From contig NW_017264193.1 in NCBI RefSeq assembly GCF_001619985.1, forward strand, positions 2,671,726 to 2,735,725: a DNA stretch of 64,000 nucleotides, in the 5' to 3' direction. Shown in pieces: positions 36,660-47,327 of this stretch; positions within the stretch are counted from its first letter, which is position 1, and every line of letters begins with the position of its first letter. The DNA is from Xylona heveae TC161 (Eukaryota > Ascomycota > Xylonomycetes > Xylonales > Xylonaceae). The notes under the pieces were generated by a model that was given only the letters and a program-made list of their open reading frames with translations, was not told where the DNA came from and did not search any database. Made by a program: the position numbers and the translations under genes.

Positions 36660-39004
36660 TCATGACGAAGCACGCTTGACTTCTTCTTTTCCAGCGCTCC
36701 GGACGCTCATCATAAAATCGTCTTCGCGGCCAAGATCCCACGTTGTGGTGCTGGACCAGCCAATCTCCTTGAGCACTTCGCCGCGATTTCCATACAGTTT
36801 GCTTTCGAGCTTGGCCAGCAGCGCCACGGCAGTTCGAACGAGAAACTTGTCGCCTTCAAAAACGTACACGTCCCAGATGCGCGTGACGATGTCGAGAGGG
36901 ACACACCGGGTAAAAAGAGTAGTGAACAGGGGTTCAATAAATGCATCTGGGTGAAGCATCAAGTGGTTGCACAGATGATCGTAGAGTCGTGGGAGTTTGT
37001 ATTGTAGGGCTCGAAGGGTAATGTCGTAAGCGCGATGAACGGCGCTTTCGTCTCGAGTCAAGAAGGCCAGTGGAAGGGGACGATTGAGGAGATTTGCCAG
37101 AGTTCGAAAGGACTCTGACGGTGATAGGTTGAGGAGGAGCACTCCGGCAATACGCTACAAAGTGGGTCAAAAAAGGTTAGCGGGCACGAGATTGACTGCA
37201 AAATGATGATAACTTCTCCAAAAACTTACATGAGTGCCATAAATATATCCAAGGTCGGGTCTGTACACGGCGTATGCCATTAACACGTCTACCAGAGACT
37301 CATGTAAAGGACCCTGTGGTTGGAAAATCTGAAGCTCAGGAAACGTATCCCTTGCATCCCTTCGAATGGCCTCAAACCACTCCTCCTCGCGAGACACCTT
37401 CCCTTCAGTGTCTTTGCCCGTATGAAATAACTTTTCTAATTCCTTGGCCCTTTTAAGCGCTGCAGAATAACTGTTGTCCGTCAATTCAAGCTCGTTTCCG
37501 ACAGCCTTTTGCCAAACCACTCCCCGGTTCCGTGGCGCAATGCCGCGCCACCATAGTTCCCGTGTCCTGGGTTCTCGAACCGCTGTCTCCCAGTTCGGCA
37601 GAACATGTTGGTCCCAAATGCGAAGAAGCGACGTTTTCATCGCGTCGCGGTGGTTCTGATATTCCTGTTCCTTGGCAGCACGTTTCTTTTCTGGTTTGAC
37701 GGAGCAAAATGTTAGCCATGGGAAAGAGTATGGGTCTCAAGTTAATTTATTGATCAGGGAGAAAAGAGTGAAAGAGGGGTGGGCGTACCAGCTTCAAGAG
37801 CCATGGCCATCATGTGTTGATATTCTCTAAGGTGTTTGCGCTCCTCTTTTGCCGATTTTGGAGGCAGCCAGCTGGGTCTCGTGCGAGACAGCACCTTCTC
37901 CTTTTCTCGACTAATGGGCAAGGGATCGATCATGACATCTCCCTTTCGCAAGGGTGGGAGTTCAATGGCCGCAGACGACTTGGATCGTGTATCTAAAAAT
38001 CTAGGCTGAGGCGCGACGGCACCATTCTGAATCTGTTGCTCATGCTCTCGTTCTTCTTCCTCGGCGCGGGCTTCAAGCTTTACCGTCAGGGTCTTTGCTT
38101 CCTCGGAAAGGTCCGATAAAGCTGCCGTCCAAGACTTGATTCGCGGTCGGGAAAAGGGCATTGGCTCCGGAATAGAGCCCATTGTCGCTGCTCGAGGTAG
38201 AGGCGGCTTTGCGGGCGAGGTGGGTGCGGTTCCGTTCTGGCTCAAAGCCGAGTCGTCTTTTGGGGGGCTAGTACCTGGCGATACGGCTGCAGAAATGCTC
38301 CGCTCCTGGAGTGGCCGAGGAGAAATTGGCACGTTCCAGAAAACAGCATCATCTGGCACGTCCTCGTCCGAATCATGGTATTCTTCTTCCAGCTCCTCTA
38401 TCGTCTTTCTGTTCATCTGCCAGGAACCCCGGCGAGCAGACGGCGTCGGCCCGGGCGACGAGGAACGCTGACTGCTTGAAGGCCGCAATGTGCGATTGTC
38501 TGATGAGGTCGGCGCAAAGTACCCATTGGCACCGCTTGGTGCGGGCGAGGGCGACCGATTTCGAAGGGTAGCGCTGCTCATCAACGAAGGCGTCGAGGCG
38601 CTTACCAACCCTCTCGGTGTTCGACTTCCACCATTCACCGGGCCGCCAAACGTGTTTGTTCTAACGACGCCATTCGTAGCTGCGGGGCCCCGAGGGCCGG
38701 CCGATGTTATTTCCTTGAGCGGACCGTGAACGGGGGTAATGGTTCGTGTTGCTGTAGCCATGGACTTGCCAAAGGAAGCACGCTTTGTCGTAGTAAAGCG
38801 TTCTAAAGGCGCAATGACGTCGGAATGGAGGTCCTGAGAGGGCGAAAGCGAATCGTCGTCTAATCCGATTTCTTCGAAATGGGAGAGCTCGCCAAAATAC
38901 CCGTCAGTGACGGAGAATTGACTCGAAGAACGAAAAGAAGAGGACTTGGAAGACTTGGAACGGGAAAGTTCGGGAGGTGAGCTGGGGACCTGAACGACGC
39001 TCAT
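36660..39004 (-). CDS. TBC-domain protein, TBC1D12/14-like (723 aa)
   Basis: A TBC (Rab-GAP fold) protein. Exons 39004-37789, 37690-37230, 37154-36660. The N-terminal 300 residues are Ser/Pro/Thr-rich and disordered, followed by a charged helical stretch ([23 protein letters not shown]) likely to be a coiled coil. The TBC domain occupies about 440-700: [24 protein letters not shown] matches the TBC1D12/14 opening, then [21 protein letters not shown] and [33 protein letters not shown], and [22 protein letters not shown]. The arginine finger IxxDxxR reads IRRDARD and the glutamine finger YxQ reads YIY, so both catalytic residues are missing or displaced. It may bind a Rab without stimulating hydrolysis. 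Start is the first ATG of the frame. Confidence 0.9.
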
Positions 39005-40897
39005 TGTGTCATTATTCTCCGTCCTATTTTGGTCCCGGGCAGAAGTTCACACGGTTTTGGTCTTGTCACGAATATAGGACTGATTGCGTTTTGGTGTTGG
39101 TTTCTCTTGCAGCTTTTAACGATTGTATAGTTTGTCGTGTAATCTGCAAAAAGCGTTTGGCGCCGAGAATCGTTGATATCAAATAGAGGCTTTGGAGGCG
39201 TCGAGAACTGCCACAACACAGAGAGGGAAAAAAAAGAACGGCTTGTGTCACTTGTTGAAAGAAATTGGTGGGGGCGCAAACGTAAAACGAGTGTAGGCAC
39301 GGTCAGCAGATTCAGAGTGAAACTCGTGAGGCTGGAGATGGCAGGCTCAGTAGCACAGACACACACACACACACACACACACAAAAGCGAGCGAAAGCTT
39401 TGACGGGATATGGATGAGGTTATGAGAAGTGTGAAAATAAACGAAAGTGGGTATGAAGGATGAGGTCGGAGATGAGGAGGGCGATTGCCGGCGGAAGTAG
39501 AATGAGGCCGGGGTCGGGTGGTTAGGGAGCCACAAACGACGGTCAATGATGGTAGTGGTGGTCAATGGTGGTGGAGACCTAGCAGCCCCGACGGCAGCCT
39601 ATTGTTCGGGAAGAGTCAAAAAAGAAACAGGGATCCGGGAACATCATCTTTCCCGCCAGCACCCAGGCTGATTGGACTAAATAATGGGGGTGGTAGGGAG
39701 GAGAAAGTTGCGCCATGGCATGACCGCCAAACCCAATACCACAACGGGGGGAAGATTCTAGTTTCAATACTCATCATGACATAGACAGCGGTAGATCATT
39801 TGCATATGATTCTCTCAAAAATTACCAGAAGCTATCAACATTCAGGGTTTAAGGAGAGGGGTTGGCAGTTCAAATGAGAATCAAGTGCCTGTGGTCAAAT
39901 CTCTACCAACTACGGAACCTACTGTTCTGCAGCCGGCATAAAACCTACATTATTATCACGCAGTCTCTATACGATCGGATCCCTCTTTTGCCTTCCCGCT
40001 GTTGTTCTGCCGCCAGCGTCAGAGTCGGCCATGGCTCTCCTCTGACCGGGTGCAGCCATTTATTCAGGGCTGTGTTGGTGCGGGAAGAGTTACAGCGTGG
40101 ATGGGGGCAAGCTATAACCAAAGTAAACCACCGATTGAGTAGTGTGTTTTCGTGAACACGAGGGTAACTGATCCAATTTGGGTTAAGGCTGCGGCTGGCG
40201 GGCTGGGTCCATTGCCGGATCGAGGATCCTTCAAAGGGGACCAAGGGGAAAACACCAACGTTTTGGTTCGTTCCTAGACGGTCATGGCAAGTCCCCTAAA
40301 AGTAACCCTGTACAGTTAAAGCCGATCAAATTAGTCGCCTTCTCCTTTGTTTCGCTCACGTTGCTCTTCTCACCCCCTTTTAGTCACCCATCCTTTTCGC
40401 TTAGATTTCTTGTCTAGGGTAATTAATACCTTTTAAGCTTCAGCAATCGATTCCGCTCTAGGGATACCGCGGCTGTTATTTTGGGACTTTTACACGTTAC
40501 TTGATTCCTCTCTGGTGGGCGAGTTTGTCAGGATTTCTACTCAAACCTTATTGTTTGAATTCGTACCGTACTTCAAGTGTCGTATAAATAAGATAAGAGT
40601 GTCTCAATAATAGAAGCAGATGAGATGATTCTTTGACACTCTTTGAGAGACCCTGCATAATGAACTCACCATCTCGAGGACAGAACAGGAATAGAGTCTC
40701 AGGCACCGATCGTCGTGATCTCTGATCATCTGAGTAGCCCACTATTTGCCAGGTGCTTTCCATCCCGGGCCGGACAGGTACCTGGATTTGCCGGGACCAT
40801 CAACCTAGATGGAAAAAGTATATGAGTATATAAATATGCTTAAGTTCAATTTGATTTCAGCAATGCTTATTTCATATCCAATCCTCTCTATCTACCA
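39005..40897. other. Intergenic, 1.9 kb, with (AC)n
   Basis: Upstream region of the minus-strand TBC gene and 3' flank of the telomerase gene. An (AC)n microsatellite sits at about 39357-39383. Short frames on both strands show no splice support or motif. Confidence 0.5.
39357..39383. repeat. (AC)n microsatellite
   Basis: About 13 AC dinucleotides, 350 bp upstream of the TBC-protein start codon; on the sense strand of that gene it reads (GT)n. Confidence 0.85.
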
Positions 40898-43800
40898 CTA
40901 GATGGCTCGATTCATCTCTAAAGACTTCTTTGTCCAATTTGTTCGAATGATTCTTTGCATACGAGCCTTTTCAGCCGTCGATTTAGGCTGCGAAGAGGAA
41001 AGACATTTATCCAGGTATGCCAAAATGATGCCATACACGGATTGTCTCTTCTTCAAGGCCCGTTGGAAAGCTGTTGCCGCAAGCCTATCTCAAGAATTAG
41101 AATTTATCCGGCGAGGAAGGACAAGAATATAGTAATAGGAGACCTTACCAATTAATCTGGGCTTTGCTGACCGAGTTTTGATAATTGACTGCTCGCAATT
41201 TACCGTGCTTCAACTTGCTTTTCATCAAAACAAACGCCAAACGCATAACATCGCGGATAGTATCTATGTAAAGCCAGCGTCAGTCCAAGATATGGTCCAC
41301 TTTCTCACGCTATGATTTGGAATGCAAAAGCTGTTTCAGCCATATTTAGATCTCTTCTCCGATCCCGCCCCGAGCTTCCAGTCAAAGTTACATGATCTCC
41401 TCCCTTTCATTTGATTCAAGGCTAAGAATAGGCCACTGACCGATCATAATTTTCTGTTTCGGCTGCTTTCCTCTCGGCAGACTTTTAGCGTAATTGTACA
41501 TTCTATCCGCTGCAATCGAAAATAACTCGTAAAGGTTGCTGAGCACCGTAGTCAAGCTATTCAGGTCGGTGTCAAGAAACATGCCATGCGCTTGGATTTT
41601 GAAGGCACTGCTCGCGGAGTTCAGATTAGTCTCGATTCAACATGTATCCAGAGAAACGCCATACTTGAGTGATTTTCGGTGAAATGTCTTTCCGGGGACA
41701 CGTGAATATTCCACAGTAAGAGAATCAGCCATTTCTAGAATGTAGTTAGCAATATAGTGCCATTTGCTACGACAATGAAGCGAAATACCATATTCTTTTT
41801 TCTTGCCTCCGCCTTTGTGCACTTCAAGTGTTCTCGTATCAATAAGGTTGCCACAATAGGGAAATAATTTCTCATTTCTGGTTTTATGCACCTTTTTTCC
41901 ATTGATCTCAACTGCAAAGCTTGCAAGGCTTTTATTGGTATTCACCCGTACTCCATAGGCTGGAATACCGTCATGGAATATTTGGAGAAAACGTCGCGCA
42001 TGATCGGGGTTCGATGTAACTAGAAGAAAATCATCAATGAGGCGGAAAAGTGCCGTTTTCCGGCCGTCGACGAATGTAAGGTATTGGCGTTCCAATTCGG
42101 CATAAAACAGGTTGCACAGAAGGGCCGAAAGAATGGAGCCTTGAGGAATACCGTCCGTTTGCCTATAAAACCTTTTCCCGATCTTGACAATGTTTCTCGT
42201 AATGTGTTCCTCCAACAACCAAAGAAGCTCGTTTTTATCTTCGAGCGAGGGCACCTTGCTGTTGATGAACGTCGTATTTTTCTTCTCTAAGCCGATCCGT
42301 GTCTCTACCCTGTCCAGAAAGCTGGAACTATTTTCAATCGTGCAGGCGGTTGTCAAGAATCTTTTGAAGGGTTTGGAGGTCATGACAGAGGGTAGACATT
42401 TCCGGATATCTCCGGGCAGTAACATTTCCGCGTGTCGTAAAATAAAGTAATTGTCCGCAGAAATAAGATTCTCCACCAAGCGAATCACGCCCCGCTGTGG
42501 TATGGTATCGAAACAGGACATCACATCTACCTTAGCAAAATAGAGCTTCGTGCTAGATGGAATCTGCATCTGGAGATTCTGTTTAAAGGATTTCAACTTT
42601 AAATAGATATCCCCTACAGAGAACAACGCTGATCCTATCGCCTCAGGTCGGGTTGACTTCACGCCTGCCGTTAGCAATAAGGAAAAAAAAGAGAAAATGC
42701 GACGCGAATAAGAACTTACCATTTCATAATTAAGAATCGTCTTCAATGGTGCCATACATGAATTGATGCTGCGGCCGAGTGTTACTTGCCCGAATTTCCC
42801 CTTTGGGATCCTCCGGCGGAGGTTCATGATTGGTCGCATTCCATCTTTCTTTGGGAGCAACCTGACCTGGCTGAAGCCGAGGGCCCTGTTCTCGAGGGTT
42901 CTGCTAGCTTTCTCGGTTTCGATCAATTCAAACCTTGAAAGACGCAGTTCCTGCAATGATGGCACCATCAATGCGCGCCAAACATCGTGACGAAAATAGA
43001 ATAAACGATTTCGATGTATGTTCGACTCAGTAACATAAAAGTTGGATCGTATTAATGGGATCAAGAACGAGTCATAAAGGTAGTATAACAGTTCCAGAAA
43101 TATTTCTTGACGCTTTCGTGTTTCGCCTGCGGAAGATTTATCCTCCAGTCGTTGACTAGGGGGAATAAGCCAGGAGATACAGGAAAGCTTGAAACGCAAT
43201 TAGCCTGTCGAGGTAATTTTGAATGATATTCCTTTTATTTCATACCTGTAATCCTTGAAAAGCGTCGTGAAGTGAGAAGCTCTCATATTTTCGAAGATGA
43301 ACGAATCGATCGATATCACAAAGGATTTTGTCACTGTTCTTCCGCCCTTGTTGACCGACGCCCCAAACGTCATTAGGGAATACATTGCGGACCACATTGC
43401 GGCAAAATGCTGACACGCACGGTACGGCAGTTGCAAATTCGACTGGCGGTCCACTTTGCCCCTCAGAGTCGGCGTAGTCGTTGCTCTATTCAATTCAGTG
43501 ACTGGAGAAAATTAGAGGAAGTAGAGGAAAGGCGCTTACAATAGGTGGACAGTAGTGATTTAGAAGCTCAGTATAGGCACATTGAAGATGGCGTTTCCGC
43601 AGTTTACAGACGAGCAAGAATGGCATTCCGCGCAAACGCTTAGGGAGCTTTTCATTTGCTGCAGTGGAGGAGCCATCATTTGACTCCTCGTCATAGTCGC
43701 CACGCCGTGGATTGTACGCGATCTCGTGCTCCCTTAAAGTATAATCCTTGAATGGCTGAGCTGTTTCCAGCTTATTAACGGAGCACGTGAAGACATTGTG

Positions 43801-45121
43801 CAATCTGAATTGACGCGGGAAAATATATTTTAGGATATGAACATTCTGCATATAGTTGGCGCAATCGGGGAACCGGTTGAATGCATCTGTGAGTAAATTA
43901 GGAAGTTTGCTTGAGCATTCGAATCCTCACACTTACGAATATGGCAAAGACCAAACTTAACTTTGCCGGCTGCATTAAGGACCGGCCGGGCATACAACAT
44001 GCGGCACCGGACAAAACATATATCTCCAGGTGCGTGTGACTCGACATCATTCGATGTATTTGCATTATCTCGTCTTGCAATATGGGAGACCTCGCGTATA
44101 CTTTTGAGCTCACAGATTGGAATACCTAATGGCGTTCAGTTATGAATATTTTGTTTTTCTGAAATAGGCTTCCTCATACCATTAAGTTGGCAGAAATTTC
44201 CAGTACCCGCTCGAACTGGAACAAACATGCCGCAATCCATAATCAATTCTAGCATGAGCTTTTCACCCCCATGACCCAAAATTGCAAGCAGCTGAGACCA
44301 CAAAGGGCTTTTCAGAGTGCTGACATATGGATTCGCTTGAATTGCAGCCAGTCCAGGAATTCCTGCCAAGGAGGCATGGCTCTGGTTCGCGGAATGGCTA
44401 GTAGAAGAGCGTTGGTATCCTTGGCATAGGAGATGCGATGGCCTAGACACAGCGCGAAAGGTTGTATTAAACAAAGACCAAATTGCGAAATCCACAACCT
44501 TGATGGAATTAGCCATTGAGTTACTGAAACATCTCGGATATTTGATGCAGCCAAAGCTTCATCATTGTAATCTCTTTGTGACACAGCCAATGACAAGACG
44601 AAAATTTCCAAGATGAAAAGAAACCATTGACAGAGAAAGAAAAACACCTGCAAGACTCGAAAGAAATTGCATACCTCTGCTTGCGTCCTGACACTTGCTT
44701 TTTCGGTACTACCGGCAGCTGATCTCTGTTGCTGTGAGAATAATGCGAGCTCCTTCAATCTCGTATTGTCGTCATCAGTAAAGAAGCTGGGTGCAACTCC
44801 TATCAGAGTTGAGTCTAGTAGCTCTGCTAGGGCAATCCTATCTTGATGTGCTCTTGGATCTTTGCTCCCGAGGCCAGAGAGATCATTACACGATAAATAA
44901 GCTATTTTTCGTCTTCTCGCTTTAGATGCTCCAGTAAGTCTGTCTAGAATGTAGGTTTTCAGATTTGTTACACGAACATAATAGCCCGACAGTAAATGAT
45001 ATTGGACCGGCGGCAAGCCGGTCAGAGACAAGTCATCCGTACTCGATGTCTTAAGCTTTGCACGCTTCAAAATTGGGAATGAGTCTTCATTTAATTGTGA
45101 GAGTTTCCGTTTCCCTCCCAT
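40898..45121 (-). CDS. TERT: Telomerase reverse transcriptase (1156 aa, ten exons)
   Basis: The catalytic subunit of telomerase, a host gene. Exons: 45121-44675, 44498-44180, 44125-43937, 43886-43540, 43485-43246, 43187-42720, 42656-41665, 41607-41441, 41263-41149, 41084-40898; every phase closes. N-terminal half: SHLLCQGYQR, DICFVRCRMLYARPVLN, VHILKYIFPRQFRLHNVF, then VSAFCRNVVRNVFPNDVWG and FVHLRKYESFSLHDAFQGLQ (the CP/QFP RNA-binding region). Motif T is FYVTESNIHRN (about 563), motifs 1/2 VRLLPKKDGMRPIMNLRRR, motif A AKVDVMSCFDTIP (D714), motif B' QTDGIPQGSILSALL, motif C LFRLIDDFLLVT (D878, D879), motif E FPYCGNLI. The C-terminal extension reads SLTVEYSRVPGKTFHRK...MFLDTDLNS and ends ATAFQRALKKRQSVYG. 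Introns 1, 5 and 6 appear to end in AAG because the nearer CAG or TAG would bring in a stop or break a conserved block. Gene looks intact. Confidence 0.95.
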
Positions 45122-45157
45122 TATCACTTCTTTAACCCTAAATCTTTAATGCGGACC

Positions 45158-45182
45158 ATCTCCGAGGGTGATCATCGGAGAT
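45158..45182. promoter_or_regulatory. Stem-loop, perfect 8-bp stem, TERT upstream
   Basis: ATCTCCGA and TCGGAGAT flank a 9-nt loop, 37-61 bp upstream of the TERT start codon. It could form a hairpin in the 5' UTR or be a protein-binding dyad. Confidence 0.5.
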
Positions 45183-45373
45183 AGGGCGTCGATGCCCTAA
45201 AGGCTGCTCAATGAAAATCAAGCCATACGAGGAAGAGAGCAATCGAGAGATATCTGAGCAATTTGCATCTAAGCAATTGGGTTTTAGCAATCGTCCAGGG
45301 AAATTGTGTCGTTGTTTGGATGATAGCTCAATGCTCTAGAGACGACATGCCTAGATAGGCGTTTTTGATGTCG

Positions 45374-45480
45374 ACGCGACTCTAGGCGCGTTTCATTTGT
45401 CGGCTAGAGTGTACTGCTAGTACGGCAGGAACGGGATGGTGGTACAGTCGGTCCCCGAAACGCGCCTAGGCGAGTCGCGT
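45374..45480. promoter_or_regulatory. Inverted repeat with ACGCG motifs, TERT upstream
   Basis: The arm at 45374-45394 pairs with 45457-45480 over 21 positions with one 2-nt bulge, separated by 62 nt. Each arm holds one ACGCGA-like and one GCGCGTTT-like word, related to MCB/SCB cell-cycle boxes. It lies 250-360 bp from the TERT start. Confidence 0.5.
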
Positions 45481-47126
45481 TTCAAGCTTCTTTGATGTAG
45501 ACCGCCACCTGTTTCAGCCACACCGTTTAAGATTATGGTCTGGTCTTGAACAATGAACTTGTTCGCGCGGTGGATTCCCAAAAGGTAACGGGAGAAGCTA
45601 GAAAAGAGAGGAGGGAGGAGAGAAGATGGGAAAAGAAAAGAAGAGTACTCCGTAGCAGCCAATTCAGAGCGTCAAATGCAGTCATCTCTGACAACAAGGG
45701 TCGCGATACATTCTATTCTAGCAATATCAAATCTAGCAGCCAGCTTCCCCTGTAGAATGCAAATAAAAGGAGATGATTAAAAAAAAAGTGCACTTCTTCA
45801 TTAGCTGGGCATGTCCTTAACCTCTGACCTTTCATAGAAAGCGTTTGCAATTTCTTTCTTCGCGGCGATTATTTTTCTGTGATGTTTGGAATGGTTTTTT
45901 TCGGACCTGGGAGTAAGTGTGCGTCGGGACGATGCTGATGTCTAAGCTAGGGTAGCTTTGGAATTGTGGAGCATATAACTAGTAGTCTTCATCGGATACT
46001 GGCCACCGCTTCCGACAACGAAATATATGCCCCCAGTCAGAGCGGTGAGTCTTTCATCTTCAGCATGGTGCTTCCCATCTTTGCTCACTAAGTTGGGTTT
46101 CTCGTTTGTCTTTTAGGTTGCTTTCGGGAATCAAATAATTTATGGGTTTGATAGCCTCTATCTAAAAGTATTATTACTCGTACCAAACCCCCTAAGATTT
46201 GGTGAAAACCCGCGATGTACCATCTGCAGCGATTAGCGTCCATACCCATCGCCAGTTGTTGGTCTCCTGTTAACCGACCCATATAATGGGCTTGATTCAA
46301 ATCTTATAACCGACTCAAATATGGCAATATATGAGCCTATTTGTTAGTGCTTAGCAACGCGTCTTGATACTGTACCCGTGCTAGGAAATTCGGAAGTGAC
46401 CCCTGCTTTGGTTCACCGCTCTGCAGGGGCTTCTGCGCATGATTATTATCGCGGTGCAGACCCGGATTAGCTATTCCGGAAAACGGGACTGGTCCATATC
46501 GTGTGTGCATGATAATTGGATGGGAAATAAGAGGTAGAAGGTGTAACCCCGTGGCCTTGTGCAATTGTTATGGTGCTGCCACAAGATTCACAGTACGAAA
46601 TACTCCGTAACTATTAGACAAACGGCCATCTCCTATTCAGAGCGGGTCGTTTGGAGTGATCCACTCATGTTAATTTCACCATTTTTAGACCAAAATGGAC
46701 GATCAACAAACCAGCTCCGGCTAAGACCCCTGTCCGCCCGCTCGCTTCGGCCCCAAGAATGGATCTCCCTTTGGGGTGAAGAAGGGCATCCAGACATTAA
46801 ATATTGCATAGCGTGTGCCGATTTCTCACATATAAACAAGAGGGTTGAAGACGAGATAACGGGGCAACACTTTCTGGCTGCTCTCAACAAGATCTCGGGG
46901 ACAAGTCTATAAGCAGTTGCACGAAACGCGACAAGTACTCATAGTTACCCCATAGTCTACCGTATGTACCGTACGGCATACAACAACTCCAAGCCGCTGA
47001 TTCGTCCCCAGCTCCACTCCTGCACCGCTGTCCCAGCACTCCTTCTGACGACCCTTTCATCATTCCTCAGACACCAGCAAAGCACCTCTCGCACTACCCA
47101 ACTTATTATAATTTCCTGAACCCGAC

Positions 47127-47156
47127 ATGTCCGACGTGGTCTGTGAGTGTTGCTGA
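47127..47156 (+). other. Upstream ORF or short 5' coding exon of the RhoGEF
   Basis: An ATG opens a nine-codon frame (MSDVVCECC) that stops before the main start. It also holds a good donor, GTGAGT, at 47143. Splicing from there to the CAG ending at 47283 would join MSDVV in frame to SEADTVLDASC and the main protein, adding about 20 residues. Which is true cannot be decided by eye. Confidence 0.4.
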
Positions 47157-47327
47157 GGTGTCAATTCGTTCGATTTGTCCCTGATCCCCACAAATCCCCT
47201 GACAACTCATCGCCAAAAAACAACCCCCCCGGCCCTCTTGAGACGCCGATTCGAAGAGCGATGCCGATGGTCAGAGTTGACAGCAGAGGCGGACACGGTT
47301 CTTGACGCCTCATGCTTCACCTTCAGC

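Larger units (their letters stand above)
45122..47327. other. Intergenic, 2.2 kb: divergent TERT / RhoGEF upstream region
   Basis: Shared upstream region of TERT (-) and the RhoGEF (+). The TERT-proximal 360 bp hold two inverted repeats and several ACGCG motifs (separate entries). The middle (45.6-46.9 kb) has short frames on both strands without motif or splice support. The RhoGEF-proximal end is C-rich. Confidence 0.55.

Noticed and set aside
43200-43493. Open frame reading RACQHFAAMWSAMYSL in the telomerase gene
   Set aside because: The neighbouring frame reads the conserved VSAFCRNVVRNVFPNDVWG; this one is a shadow despite being longer.
40898-45121. Reverse transcriptase domain that could suggest a retroelement
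   Set aside because: Motif T (FYVTE), the CP/QFP RNA-binding region, ten host-type introns and the absence of integrase, endonuclease or terminal repeats identify it as telomerase, a host gene.
46088-46300. Minus-strand 70-codon frame that might be a transposon scrap
   Set aside because: No recognisable catalytic motif, terminal repeat or target-site duplication; similarity was only impressionistic.
46559-46912. 117-codon frame in the TERT/RhoGEF intergenic region
   Set aside because: It begins and ends without splice or motif support, and its composition is unremarkable; I cannot defend it as a gene.
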